64,000 nt of DNA from Methylomarinum sp965277025 (GTDB lineage Bacteria; Pseudomonadota; Gammaproteobacteria; Methylococcales; Methylomonadaceae). The first letter of the stretch is position 1. Every line of letters begins with the position of its first letter. The notes beneath the pieces are model-generated. The model did no database searches. It was not told the DNA's origin and saw only the letters and a program-made list of their open reading frames with translations. This document shows positions 35,376 through 44,672 of the stretch, in pieces. The position numbers were made by a program, and so were the translations under genes. The stretch covers positions 2,790,001-2,854,000 of the forward strand of contig OZ255706.1 in the NCBI GenBank assembly GCA_965277025.1, in the 5' to 3' direction.

Positions 35376-37202
35376 TTATTGATGAAAACTATCGTAAATT
35401 TTTTGCGCCAATTGTCGACTGATGCCATCGACACTGCATAAGGCATCGACCCCCGCTTTGGTAATCCCTTGCAGCCCGCCAAATTGTTTAAGCAATAACT
35501 GCCGCCTTTTTGGACCAAGACCCGGGATATCTTCCAATACCGAGCGGCGTTTGTTTTTTGCTCGCCTGGCTCGGTGGCCGGTGATCGCAAAGCGGTGTGC
35601 TTCGTCGCGGATATGTTGAATCAACAACAATGCCTCACTACCTGATTTAACATCCAATGGCAATGGAGAATCCGGCAAAATGATTTTTTCCATTCCAGCT
35701 TTACGGTCAGGGCCCTTGGAAACGCCCACTATCATAACATTATTTAACGCTAATTCAGCTAATGCCTTTTGTGCTTCAGCCACTTGCCCCTTGCCCCCAT
35801 CGATCAACAGGATATCAGGTTCAGGATGCTCACCCTTTTTCATCCGTTTGAAACGCCGCAACACGGCTTGATGTATTGCCGCAGAATCATCACCTGGCGT
35901 TATCCCTTCGATGTTAAACCTTCTATAAGCCGCTGTTAACGGCCCCTCCAGAGTATAAACCACACAGGAAGCCACCGTCTGATCACCTTGCGTATGACTG
36001 ATGTCGAAACATTCCAGCCGCCTGGGCATTTCATCCAGCCCCAATTCTTCTTGCAAACTGACAAAACGTTGATAAATACCTTGTTTATCCGCCAGTCGAC
36101 TCGCCAAAGAATTTTCGGCATTATTTGCCGCCATTTGCAACCATTTTGCCCGTTCTCCTCGCACATTAACACTGACGGTAACCGGCTGCTTCGCCTGTTT
36201 TGATAACATTTCGGACAACAAATCGGGTTCAGGCAATGAATGACTGACAATCAACTCATTGGGTAATTGCCGCTCCAGATAATATTGCGCAATAAACGCT
36301 TGTAAAATATCGCCCGGTGAATGAGTATCGCTCATTTTAGGAAAAAATGTTTTGCTACCCAGGTTCTGGCCCTTTCGAATAAAAAACACCTGCACGCAAG
36401 CACTCCCACCTCGACTGGCGCATGCGATGATATCGACATCACCTTTTTCACCCAAGACAAAATGTTTTTCCAACACCGAGCGCAGCCTGACTATTTGATC
36501 GCGAAAAACAGCCGCCTGTTCAAAGGCCAATTGTGCCGAAGCTTTTTCCATCCGCTGAACCAGATCATCGATGACTTGACCGCCCTTGCCTTGTAAAAAC
36601 AGCTTGGTGTTTTCAACATCCCTGTAATAGTCCTGTTGACTGATCAATTGGGTACAGGGTGCAGTACAACGCTGTATCTGATATTGCAGACAGGGCCGTG
36701 TACGATGTTTGAAAAACGAATCCTCGCATTGTCTGACCGGGAAAATTTTCTGCAATAATTTTAGTGTTTCCCGTACCGCTCCCGCGCTGGGGTAAGGGCC
36801 AAAATACATGCCTTTGCGTTTTTTCGCGCCGCGATGAAAGGTTAATTGCGGAAAATCATGATCACTTAGAAAAACATACGGATAGGATTTATCATCGCGC
36901 AGACAAATATTGTAACGCGGCTTGAAGCGCTTGATCTGCTGGCTTTCCAGCAACAAGGCTTCGCCTTCGGTATGAGTGACCATCACTTCAATATTAGCGA
37001 CCCGCGCAACCATCGCCTGCTGTTTAGGCGAAGCGCTTTGGCTCCTGAAGTAGCTGGATACCCGGTTTTTCAGATTTTTGGCTTTACCTATGTAAATAAT
37101 TTCACCGCTCTCATCCTGCATTTTGTAGATGCCGGGACGAGTTGTCAGCGTTTTCAGAAAAGCCTTGACGTCAAACGTTGAGTCTTCGGTGTTACTGGTC
37201 AC
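35376..37202 (-). CDS. uvrC: Excinuclease ABC subunit C
   Basis: Makes the dual incision in nucleotide excision repair. 608 aa. The GIY-YIG nuclease is N-terminal (RPGIYKMQDESGEIIYIGKAK with NRVSSYF). A UVR motif lies near residue 210. The RNase H-like second nuclease follows (LECFDISHTQGDQTVASCVV, ILLIDGGKGQ). A C-terminal helix-hairpin-helix pair ends the protein (LEDIPGLGPKRRQLLLKQFGG). Overlaps the uracil-DNA glycosylase gene upstream by 11 nt. Confidence 0.97.
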   Translation of the reverse strand: MTSNTEDSTFDVKAFLKTLTTRPGIYKMQDESGEIIYIGKAKNLKNRVSSYFRSQSASPKQQAMVARVANIEVMVTHTEGEALLLESQQIKRFKPRYNICLRDDKSYPYVFLSDHDFPQLTFHRGAKKRKGMYFGPYPSAGAVRETLKLLQKIFPVRQCEDSFFKHRTRPCLQYQIQRCTAPCTQLISQQDYYRDVENTKLFLQGKGGQVIDDLVQRMEKASAQLAFEQAAVFRDQIVRLRSVLEKHFVLGEKGDVDIIACASRGGSACVQVFFIRKGQNLGSKTFFPKMSDTHSPGDILQAFIAQYYLERQLPNELIVSHSLPEPDLLSEMLSKQAKQPVTVSVNVRGERAKWLQMAANNAENSLASRLADKQGIYQRFVSLQEELGLDEMPRRLECFDISHTQGDQTVASCVVYTLEGPLTAAYRRFNIEGITPGDDSAAIHQAVLRRFKRMKKGEHPEPDILLIDGGKGQVAEAQKALAELALNNVMIVGVSKGPDRKAGMEKIILPDSPLPLDVKSGSEALLLIQHIRDEAHRFAITGHRARRAKNKRRSVLEDIPGLGPKRRQLLLKQFGGLQGITKAGVDALCSVDGISRQLAQKIYDSFHQ

Positions 37203-37845
37203 TTTTTAACAGTTGTTCAATCGTGGTAAAAACATCCTGGAACATGGGCTTGGTCAGTCGTTTGGTCTGGATGTTGTAACGACTACAATGATACGAACTG
37301 ACCAACCATTTGCCATCTGGTAATCGTGTCGCCTGATTATGTTTAAAAGCAATTTGTTTTAATCTTATGCCATATGCTTTCAATACGGCCTGGTGGGCAA
37401 TATTCCCCAATACCATAATGACTTTAATCGATGACAGAGATTCAATTTCCGCCCGTAAAAAAGCGTTACATTGATTTATTTCTGAGCCCATTGGCTTGTT
37501 TTGTGGAGGCAAACATTTTACCGCATTGGTAATACGACAGTTTTCAAGTATCAGCCCATCTTCTCGGGAAACCGCCTCAGACTGATTGCTAAAACCAAAC
37601 TCATACAAGGTCTCATATAACAACAAACCCGCATAATCTCCGGTAAACGGGCGCCCAGTCGCATTGGCGCCATGCATACCAGGCGCTAAACCAACAATCA
37701 GCAATTGTGGTGAACTATCACCAAACGGCGCAACAGGAGCTGCATGATAATCAGGGTATTTTTCCTTTACTTCCAGCAAGAAATCGGCAAGCCGCGGACA
37801 AGCCTTACAGTCCACATCAAAACAATTTTTATTCATTCTATTCAT
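37192..37845 (-). CDS. Uracil-DNA glycosylase, family 5 (UDGb) type
   Basis: A 217-aa base-excision repair glycosylase. The motif-1 block GLAPGMHGANATGRPFTGDY is that of UDG family 5, and the motif-2 region VSSYHCSRYNIQTKR fits. Cysteines near the N-terminus (NCFDVDCKACPRL) plus a later NAVKCLPP Cys match an iron-sulfur cluster. Two ATGs (MNRMNK) are possible starts. It overlaps uvrC, so two DNA repair genes and pgsA form one transcription unit. Confidence 0.88.
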   Translation of the reverse strand: MNRMNKNCFDVDCKACPRLADFLLEVKEKYPDYHAAPVAPFGDSSPQLLIVGLAPGMHGANATGRPFTGDYAGLLLYETLYEFGFSNQSEAVSREDGLILENCRITNAVKCLPPQNKPMGSEINQCNAFLRAEIESLSSIKVIMVLGNIAHQAVLKAYGIRLKQIAFKHNQATRLPDGKWLVSSYHCSRYNIQTKRLTKPMFQDVFTTIEQLLKSDQ

Positions 37846-37850
37846 TCATA

Positions 37851-37876
37851 AAAAAAGGGCCTTTCGGCCCTTTTTT
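37851..37876. terminator. Bidirectional Rho-independent terminator after pnp
   Basis: AAAAAAGGGCC / GGCCCTTTTTT with a TTTC loop. On the minus strand it lies 17 bp after the pnp stop and shields the udg-uvrC-pgsA unit from the pnp transcript. Confidence 0.9.
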
Positions 37877-37893
37877 GTTTTTTCCATATTGGT

Positions 37894-39975
37894 TTATTCG
37901 TCGTCTTTGACTTCTTTCATACTCAGCCTGACGCGTCCCTGTCGATCGATTTCCAGCACCTTGACTCTGACGATATCACCTTCGTTCAATTTATCACTGA
38001 CTTTTTCCACTCGTTCATCAGAAATCTGTGAAATATGAACCAGCCCGTCTTTGCCTGGCAAAATAGTGACAAAAGCACCGAAATCCATCAATCTGGCGAC
38101 TTTGCCTTCATAGATTTTACCCACTTCGACTTCAGCGGTGATTTCCTCGATAATTTTACGCGCTTCCTCGCCGGCTGCCTTATCAACTGAGGCGATATTG
38201 ACGATCCCGTCATCAGTCAAGTCGATGCTAGCGCCTGTTTGTTCGGTTATACCGCGAATAGTCGCACCACCTTTACCAATGACTTCACGAATCTTACTCG
38301 GATCGATTTTCATCGAAATAATGCGAGGAGCAAAATCAGACATTTCGTTGCGCGTTTCAGACAGGTTCTTGTTCATTTCCTGCAAGATATGCAAACGCCC
38401 TTCTTTTGCTTGAGCCAATGCGGTTCTCATAATCTCCGGGGTAATGCCGTCGATCTTGATATCCATTTGCAAAGCAGTGATGCCTTGTTCGGAACCGGCC
38501 ACTTTGAAATCCATATCACCTAAGTGATCTTCATCACCCATAATATCGGACAACACGGCAAACTGATCGCCTTCCTTGATCAATCCCATCGCGATGCCTG
38601 CAACAGGTGCCTTGATCGGAACACCTGCATCCATCAACGCCAAGCTGGTTCCGCAAACCGATGCCATGGAACTGGAGCCATTAGACTCGGTAATTTCAGA
38701 AACAACCCGCAAAACATACGGAAATTCTTCCATATCAGGTAATACTGCCGCGACCCCGCGTTTAGCCAATCTGCCATGGCCAATTTCACGGCGCTTGGGA
38801 GAGCCGACAAAACCCGTTTCACCGACACAAAATGGAGGAAAATTGTAATGCAACATGAAAGGTTCTTTGTATTCGCCTGATAATGCATCGATAATTTGTG
38901 CATCTCTTTCAGTACCCAATGTCGCCACTACCAGGGCCTGCGTTTCACCACGAGTAAACAAGGCAGACCCATGTGTTCTGGGCAATACACCGGTTCTGAC
39001 TGAAATAGGTCTGACTTTGTCCAGTTCACGACCATCAATACGCTTGGCATCGGTCAAAATAGCACTTCGAACAATTCTCTTTTCCAAATGTTCGATTGAA
39101 TCGCGCACGTCCATTTCTTCATATTGTTCATCGGCGGTCAGTTTTTCTACCAACGCCGTGCGAATTTCATTCAGTCGTTCCTGTCTGACCAGTTTTTCAG
39201 CAATTTGATAAGCAGCCCTGATATCTGCTTCAGCTTCCTGGCTTACCAGTTTTTCCAATTCCTCATTAGGCCCGCTAGGTTGCCAATCAAACTCGGGAAT
39301 ATTGACCTCTGCGCTGAAATCTTTAATTGCATTGATCGCTGTCTGCATTTGTTCATGTCCAAACAGAACCGCATCCAGCATGATATCTTCACCCAGTAAA
39401 TCTGCTTCAGATTCAACCATCAACACAGCTTGTTCCGTTCCGGCAACTACCAGTTCCAGGCGGGAATCCTTCAGAGCCGTTTTAGATGGATTCAAAACAT
39501 ATTCACCATCGATATAACCTACACAAGCTGCACCGATCGGGCCATTAAATGGCAAACCAGAAACCGCCAATGCCGCAGAAGCCCCCAGCAATGCCGGGAT
39601 TTCAGTATCAATTTCAGGATTCAGCGACATCACCGTCGCAATAATTTGAACTTCATTAGTGAAACCTGCCGGGAAAAGAGGTCTGATTGGCCGGTCAATC
39701 AAACGGGAAATCAAGGTTTCATTTTCACTGGGCCGCCCTTCCCGCTTAAAAAAACCACCGGGAATTTTTCCCGCAGCATAGGCTTTCTCTTGATAATTGA
39801 CTGTTAATGGAAAAAAGTCGACGCCATGTGCTTCTTTTTTCCCTACCACGGTAACGAGCAATGAGGTGCCTTCAATATCGATTAAGACGGCGCCATTTGC
39901 CTGGCGAGCAATCTCGCCGGTTTCTAAAATGACCTGGCGGTCGCCATACTGAAATTGTTTCCTGATCGGATTCAC
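37894..39975 (-). CDS. pnp: Polyribonucleotide nucleotidyltransferase (PNPase)
   Basis: 3'-5' phosphorolytic exoribonuclease of the RNA degradosome. 693 aa. Two RNase PH domains (first GKEAHGVDFFPLTVNYQEK, second GSALFTRGETQALVVATLGT), then KH (IREVIGKGGATIRGITEQTG) and S1 (GKIYEGKVARLMDFGAFVTI) domains at the C-terminus. The start is GTG. It follows rpsO across an intrinsic terminator, the conserved arrangement in which pnp is partly read through and self-regulated in its leader. Confidence 0.97.
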   Translation of the reverse strand: MNPIRKQFQYGDRQVILETGEIARQANGAVLIDIEGTSLLVTVVGKKEAHGVDFFPLTVNYQEKAYAAGKIPGGFFKREGRPSENETLISRLIDRPIRPLFPAGFTNEVQIIATVMSLNPEIDTEIPALLGASAALAVSGLPFNGPIGAACVGYIDGEYVLNPSKTALKDSRLELVVAGTEQAVLMVESEADLLGEDIMLDAVLFGHEQMQTAINAIKDFSAEVNIPEFDWQPSGPNEELEKLVSQEAEADIRAAYQIAEKLVRQERLNEIRTALVEKLTADEQYEEMDVRDSIEHLEKRIVRSAILTDAKRIDGRELDKVRPISVRTGVLPRTHGSALFTRGETQALVVATLGTERDAQIIDALSGEYKEPFMLHYNFPPFCVGETGFVGSPKRREIGHGRLAKRGVAAVLPDMEEFPYVLRVVSEITESNGSSSMASVCGTSLALMDAGVPIKAPVAGIAMGLIKEGDQFAVLSDIMGDEDHLGDMDFKVAGSEQGITALQMDIKIDGITPEIMRTALAQAKEGRLHILQEMNKNLSETRNEMSDFAPRIISMKIDPSKIREVIGKGGATIRGITEQTGASIDLTDDGIVNIASVDKAAGEEARKIIEEITAEVEVGKIYEGKVARLMDFGAFVTILPGKDGLVHISQISDERVEKVSDKLNEGDIVRVKVLEIDRQGRVRLSMKEVKDDE

Positions 39976-40050
39976 TATTTAAGTTCCTTTATCTAAAGGT
40001 TGTTGCTTGAATCAATTCACCGAACAACGATGAATCTTTCACGGTAAAAC

Positions 40051-40078
40051 AAAAACGGCACATTACTGTGCCGTTTTT
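40051..40078 (-). terminator. Terminator between rpsO and pnp
   Basis: AAAAACGGCACA / TGTGCCGTTTTT with a TTAC loop, 7 bp after the rpsO stop. Partial read-through into pnp would be expected. Confidence 0.9.
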
Positions 40079-40084
40079 AATCAC

Positions 40085-40354
40085 TTACTTACGCAAGCCG
40101 AGACGCGCAATTAATGAACGATAACGTTCAACGTCTTTCTTTTTAAGATAATCCAGAAGTTTACGACGTTGGTTAACCATGCGTAACAAACCACGGCGTG
40201 AGTGATTATCTTTCTTATGTTCTGCAAAATGAGGAGTTAAATGGGCAATATGCGCTGTTAACAAGGCAACCTGAACTTCGGGTGACCCTGTGTCGTTTTC
40301 TGACAAACGATATTCTTCAACAACGGCTTTTTTCTGTTCTGCTGTAAATGGCAT
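40085..40354 (-). CDS. rpsO: 30S ribosomal protein S15
   Basis: An 89-aa primary 16S rRNA-binding protein. Family text is present throughout: NDTGSPEVQVALLTAHIAHL, DNHSRRGLLRMVNQRRKLLD, YRSLIARLGLRK. Full length. It lies upstream of pnp and downstream of truB across a fold-back element and terminator. Confidence 0.98.
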   Translation of the reverse strand: MPFTAEQKKAVVEEYRLSENDTGSPEVQVALLTAHIAHLTPHFAEHKKDNHSRRGLLRMVNQRRKLLDYLKKKDVERYRSLIARLGLRK

Positions 40355-40397
40355 AGTAATCCCTATCGATTATATGTTAAGGCCTGACGAGGCCGGG

Positions 40398-40432
40398 TAA
40401 AAAAACGAAACCCCGCAATAGGGCGCAGGGTT
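40398..40432 (-). terminator. Terminator-like hairpin upstream of rpsO
   Basis: On the minus strand AACCC...GGGTT (with TGCG/GCG-type inner pairs) is followed by TTTCGTTTTTTT. It would end the truB-side transcript about 45-75 bp before rpsO, so rpsO-pnp likely has its own promoter nearby. Confidence 0.6.
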
Positions 40433-40475
40433 CCAGGTTGTTGGAAACTCCATAATCTACATGGGTCTAGGAGGC

Positions 40476-40624
40476 TGTCCAAGAATAGAGAACCTACTAC
40501 GGAAAAGCTGAATTTGGCCAGATTTTCCCATTCTTTTCGTTAAATAGCGCAACTATTCGCCACAAAGAATGAAAAAATCTGACTCAAATCAGCTTTCCCT
40601 CGCAACGGCTTCTATTCTCGGACA
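40476..40624. repeat. 149-bp fold-back (MITE-like) element between truB and rpsO
   Basis: Two arms of about 60 bp are imperfect reverse complements: the left begins TGTCCAAGAATAGA, the right ends TCTATTCTCGGACA. Inside, GGAAAAGCTGA pairs with TCAGCTTTCC and CATTCTTT with AAAGAATG. There is no coding capacity. The layout is that of a non-autonomous mobile element whose RNA would form a long hairpin. Confidence 0.75.
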
Positions 40625-40657
40625 AACTCCTGGTCGATGAGGACAAAGGTAAATTTC

Positions 40658-41566
40658 CTAATTTGTTGTTTCCAGATGAAACAGTTTTCTGGGAGCTAGT
40701 TTACCATCCATTCGGATTTCTCCCAAGCCTAAAAACACATGCTGACAATACATTCTGACCAAACCTCTTTCAGACGCCTCCAGTGTTAACCGCTGGCCAT
40801 GACGAATACGGGTTGCCTGCTCCTCATTAACCCTTATTGCCGGATACGCCTCTAATGGCTTATCCACTTGAATCAGGCTTTGAATAATACTGTCTGCTGG
40901 TAATGATTTCACTTCTTCCAGTGTTACAGCATGCTGCAACAAAAAAATTCCGGCACGGGTTCGCCTGAGCGCTTTTACGGTTGCACAAGTGCCTAAGTAT
41001 TCGCCGATATCTTCAGCCAAAGAACGAATATAAGTGCCTTTAGAACAATCAACCCGTAAAGTCAGGCTATCTTGTTGCCTATCCAGTAGCTGCAACTGTT
41101 CAATCCTGATGCGCCTTGCCTTTCTCTCGACTTCCACACCTCCCCTGGCCAGTTCGTACAACTTCTTACCCTCATGCTTCAAGGCCGAATACATGGGGGG
41201 AACCTGATCGATTTCACCACTAAAATGCTGCAAACAGCGCTCTATTTGTGATGAACTGAGAACAGGTATCGGCTTTTCCTGGACAACCTGACCTTCCAGG
41301 TCCCCGGTATCGGTCATGATGCCTAGCTGTATCACCACATCATAGCTTTTATCATCATCCAACATCATGGCGGAAACTTTGGTCGCCTCGCCAAAACACA
41401 AAGGCAACAAACCAGTTGCCAAAGGGTCAAGGCTGCCGGTATGCCCTGCTTTGCGTGCATTCAGATGGTGGCGCACTTCCTGTAACGCTTTATTCGAAGA
41501 AATACCTGCCGGTTTATCCAACAATAAAATACCATGAATATCACGGCCTTTTTTTCGCCGCGCCAC
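40658..41566 (-). CDS. truB: tRNA pseudouridine(55) synthase TruB
   Basis: 302 aa. Forms pseudouridine 55 in the T-loop of tRNAs. Signature HGILLLDKPAGISSNKALQE, catalytic-Asp block GHTGSLDPLATGLLPLCFGE, and later RVDCSKGTYIRSLAEDIGEY. A C-terminal PUA-like region follows. It starts 3 bp after the rbfA stop in the nusA operon. Confidence 0.97.
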   Translation of the reverse strand: MARRKKGRDIHGILLLDKPAGISSNKALQEVRHHLNARKAGHTGSLDPLATGLLPLCFGEATKVSAMMLDDDKSYDVVIQLGIMTDTGDLEGQVVQEKPIPVLSSSQIERCLQHFSGEIDQVPPMYSALKHEGKKLYELARGGVEVERKARRIRIEQLQLLDRQQDSLTLRVDCSKGTYIRSLAEDIGEYLGTCATVKALRRTRAGIFLLQHAVTLEEVKSLPADSIIQSLIQVDKPLEAYPAIRVNEEQATRIRHGQRLTLEASERGLVRMYCQHVFLGLGEIRMDGKLAPRKLFHLETTN

Positions 41567-41569
41567 GCT

Positions 41570-41926
41570 CTAATCCTTTTTATTTTCTTCTGCCAGCAAT
41601 TGCGCAACTCGCATACCGGTATCGATGGAATGATCGTAGAAAAAACGTAATTCAGACATATGCCGTAAGCGCATTTTTTTAGCGAGATGATGCCGAATAA
41701 CTGGCGCCAGCTCATTGAGCGTGTCTACATTCTGTTCTTTTTCATCATCACTGGCGTTCAACACAGTGATATAAATCTTGGCGACAGCCAGGTCTCTGGA
41801 TAAAACCACCTCATTAATGGTGACAAACCCCAGCCGTTGATCCTGCACCTCACGTTGCAGAATCAACGCCAACTCCTTTTGCATTTCCGAGGCAACCCGT
41901 TCGCTACGAGAGAAATCTCGCCCCAT
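41570..41926 (-). CDS. rbfA: 30S ribosome-binding factor A
   Basis: A 118-aa KH-fold protein for late 16S rRNA maturation and cold adaptation. Family features: SERVASEMQKELALILQREV, VTINEVVLSRDLAVAKIYIT, MRHMSELRFFYDHSIDTGMR. Its ATG shares one base with the end of infB. Confidence 0.96.
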   Translation of the reverse strand: MGRDFSRSERVASEMQKELALILQREVQDQRLGFVTINEVVLSRDLAVAKIYITVLNASDDEKEQNVDTLNELAPVIRHHLAKKMRLRHMSELRFFYDHSIDTGMRVAQLLAEENKKD

Positions 41927-44655
41927 TACGCCAGCTCCCGTTGTACTTCAACCCGTTCAAACACCTCGATCTGGTCACCGACTTTGACATCATTGTAGTT
42001 TTTCACTCCGATACCACATTCCATACCGGTCTTAACTTCATTGACATCATCTTTAAAACGACGCAGAGATTCCAACTGGCCTTCAAAAATCACTACATTG
42101 TCGCGTAATACACGTATTGGCAGGTTGCGTTTTACATAACCGTCTATCACCATACAGCCAGCAATGGAGCCAAATTTTGGTGAGCGAAATACATCGCGAA
42201 CTTCGGCCAGACCAACGATATTCTCTTGTATCTCTGGCGCCAGCATACCGCTGATTGCCCGTTTGACTTCATCAATAGCATCATAGATGACACTGTAATA
42301 ATGCAAATCAACATCTTTTTCTTCAATCAGTTTTCTGGCCGTCGCATCGGCACGAACATTAAAACCAATCAATATTGCGTTAGATGCCAGGGCAAGGTTG
42401 ACATCGCCTTCGTTGATGCCACCGACACCACCATAGACACACTTGACGGCAACCTCATCATTTGACAATTTCACCAGCGATTCACGTAAGGCCTCCAAAC
42501 TGCCTTGCACATCGGTTTTGATGACCAAATTGACTGTTGCAGTCTCGCCTTCCGCCATTTTGGAAAAAACCTCATCCAGCTTGGAAGCCGATTGTGCAGC
42601 TTGTTGTTTGCTCTTCATCCGTTCGTCACGATGTTCTGCCAACTCTCTTGCTGCTCGCTCGGACGGCATGACCATGAAGTCATCTCCAGCATCTGGTGTA
42701 CCAGACAAACCAAGGATTTCAACCGGCGTACTGGGAGTCGCTTCTTTAACGGCATGCCCGTTTTCATCAAACATAGCCCGAACGCGGCCAAACTCCTTAC
42801 CACACAAGACTATATCGCCTTTTTTCAATGTCCCTTTTTGCACCAGAACTGTCGCAACCACACCGCGCCCCCTGTCGAGACGCGATTCGATACAAATCCC
42901 CGCTGCCGGGCCTTTGGTTGGGGCCTTCAACTCCAGAATTTCCGATTGCAAAATCAACGCTTCGATAAGTTCATCGACACCTTCACCCGTTTTCGCCGAT
43001 ACACGCAAGAATTGAACATCACCGCCCCACTCTTCCGGGACAACATCCATTGCCGCCAATTCCTGCATTACCTTATCAGGGTTTGCTTCAGGCTTGTCTA
43101 TCTTATTGATAGCAATAATCATTGGCACCTCGGCAGCTCGAGCATGCTCAATCGCTTCTTTGGTCTGCGGCATGACGCCATCATCCGCTGCGACAACGAT
43201 AATGACAATATCAGTCAATTCCGCACCACGCGCCCGCATTGCAGTGAAGGCGGCATGACCTGGTGTATCCAGAAAAGTGACATTACCGTGGTCAGTTTTG
43301 ACCTGGTAGGCACCGATATGCTGAGTAATGCCCCCTGCTTCTCCTGCAGCCACACGGGTTTTACGAATATAATCCAGCAACGAGGTTTTACCGTGGTCGA
43401 CATGACCCATGATGGTGACAATCGGCGCTCGCGGTTCGGCTTCAAGCTCTTCACTATCGTCCTGAACACCCGCTAACATTTCTTTTTCCAAGTCATCATC
43501 ACTTTGCATGATTGGATTATGGCCCATTTCCTCAACCAGAATCACCGCTGTTTCCTGATCGATGCTTTGGTTGATTGTGGCCATCATGCCGAGCTTCATC
43601 AAATGCTTGATAACTTCAGCGGCTTTGACACTCATTTTTTGCGCCAAATCGGAAACGATGATATTTTCAGGAATCAAAACGTCCTTCACGATAGGCGCCA
43701 CCGGTTTTTCAAACTGATGTTTTGATTTTACCGTTAACTCCAATTCTTGTTTTTCACGACGCTTGCCTTTTCTACCCCTGGCTTTACGACCACCTGAAGT
43801 ATCCTGACTAGGTGCTGCAGGTGTGGTAAACCCTCCACGAGCTGGCTTGGCAGCAGTCTTTTTCTTGTGTAATGTTTGTTGCTTTTTGGCCTCTGCCTGT
43901 TTTCTGACTTTTTCCGCCATCCGTTGCACCGAAGCTTCATGCCGCTGGCTTTTTTCTTCTTCCAGACGTTTGGCTTTTTCTTCTTCCGTGAGCTGCGGCT
44001 CTTCGGCTTTTTCAGGCTTGGCCACTTCAGCTTCAACCGGTTGTTTATCGGCAGTTTTTACTTCCTCTTTTTGAGGTTCAGCTTTAACTGGTTTTGTGGT
44101 TTTTTCAACCACTGGCTCTTTTTTCTCTGTTTCAGTCTTTTCAACAGGTTTTTGCTCTTTTTCTTGCTGAGCTTTTTCTTCCATCTTTTTCGCTAAAGCT
44201 TCTTGTCTTTTTGCTTCAAGCTTGAGTTTTTCTTCTCGTTGCCTGGCAGCTTCTCGCTCGGCTTCAATTTGTTTTTGTTGCTCTTCCAATGCTTTTTTGG
44301 CACGAATAGCCTCTTCTTCCGGTGTTAATACGGGCGCCTCACTCCGTTTTATATAAGTTTTCTTCTTGCGGACTTCGACGCTGACTGTTTTTGTCCCCGT
44401 ACCAGGTGCGGACGATTGCTTAAGCTCAGAAACCTTACGTCGTTTCAGCGTTATTTTCTTCGGCGCCACATCTTTTTCGACACCATCTTTACCATGCCGT
44501 TTCCGTAAGAAAGCCAATAATTTAACTTTTTCTTCTTCCGTAATCAGATCATCTTCTGTACTAGCCGACACGCCAGCTTCTTTAAGCTGTTCTAAAAAGC
44601 GCTCCAGAGGAATTCCTATTGCCCCCGCCAATTCTTTTACTGTTTTATCACTCAT
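41926..44655 (-). CDS. infB: Translation initiation factor IF-2
   Basis: 909 aa. N-terminal IF2_N domain (VKELAGAIGIPLERFLEQLK), then a long Lys/Glu/Ala-rich linker (about residues 95-320) rich in KAEEPQLTEEEKAKRLEEE-type text. The GTPase domain follows: G1 GHVDHGKTSLLD, G3 DTPGHAAFTAMRARG, G4 NKIDKPEANP. Beta-barrel and C-terminal initiator-tRNA-binding domains complete it. Operon with nusA upstream and rbfA downstream. Confidence 0.98.
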   Translation of the reverse strand: MSDKTVKELAGAIGIPLERFLEQLKEAGVSASTEDDLITEEEKVKLLAFLRKRHGKDGVEKDVAPKKITLKRRKVSELKQSSAPGTGTKTVSVEVRKKKTYIKRSEAPVLTPEEEAIRAKKALEEQQKQIEAEREAARQREEKLKLEAKRQEALAKKMEEKAQQEKEQKPVEKTETEKKEPVVEKTTKPVKAEPQKEEVKTADKQPVEAEVAKPEKAEEPQLTEEEKAKRLEEEKSQRHEASVQRMAEKVRKQAEAKKQQTLHKKKTAAKPARGGFTTPAAPSQDTSGGRKARGRKGKRREKQELELTVKSKHQFEKPVAPIVKDVLIPENIIVSDLAQKMSVKAAEVIKHLMKLGMMATINQSIDQETAVILVEEMGHNPIMQSDDDLEKEMLAGVQDDSEELEAEPRAPIVTIMGHVDHGKTSLLDYIRKTRVAAGEAGGITQHIGAYQVKTDHGNVTFLDTPGHAAFTAMRARGAELTDIVIIVVAADDGVMPQTKEAIEHARAAEVPMIIAINKIDKPEANPDKVMQELAAMDVVPEEWGGDVQFLRVSAKTGEGVDELIEALILQSEILELKAPTKGPAAGICIESRLDRGRGVVATVLVQKGTLKKGDIVLCGKEFGRVRAMFDENGHAVKEATPSTPVEILGLSGTPDAGDDFMVMPSERAARELAEHRDERMKSKQQAAQSASKLDEVFSKMAEGETATVNLVIKTDVQGSLEALRESLVKLSNDEVAVKCVYGGVGGINEGDVNLALASNAILIGFNVRADATARKLIEEKDVDLHYYSVIYDAIDEVKRAISGMLAPEIQENIVGLAEVRDVFRSPKFGSIAGCMVIDGYVKRNLPIRVLRDNVVIFEGQLESLRRFKDDVNEVKTGMECGIGVKNYNDVKVGDQIEVFERVEVQRELA

Positions 44656-44672
44656 AACCCTTTCCTCCTGCC

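Noticed and set aside
34814..35590. Long 258-aa form of PgsA
   Set aside because: The extra 72 residues read through uvrC in another frame. ATG 35374, one base after the uvrC stop, gives the normal length.
42505..43476. Long plus-strand frame opposite infB
   Set aside because: The infB frame on the other strand is complete and conserved; this is a mirror frame.
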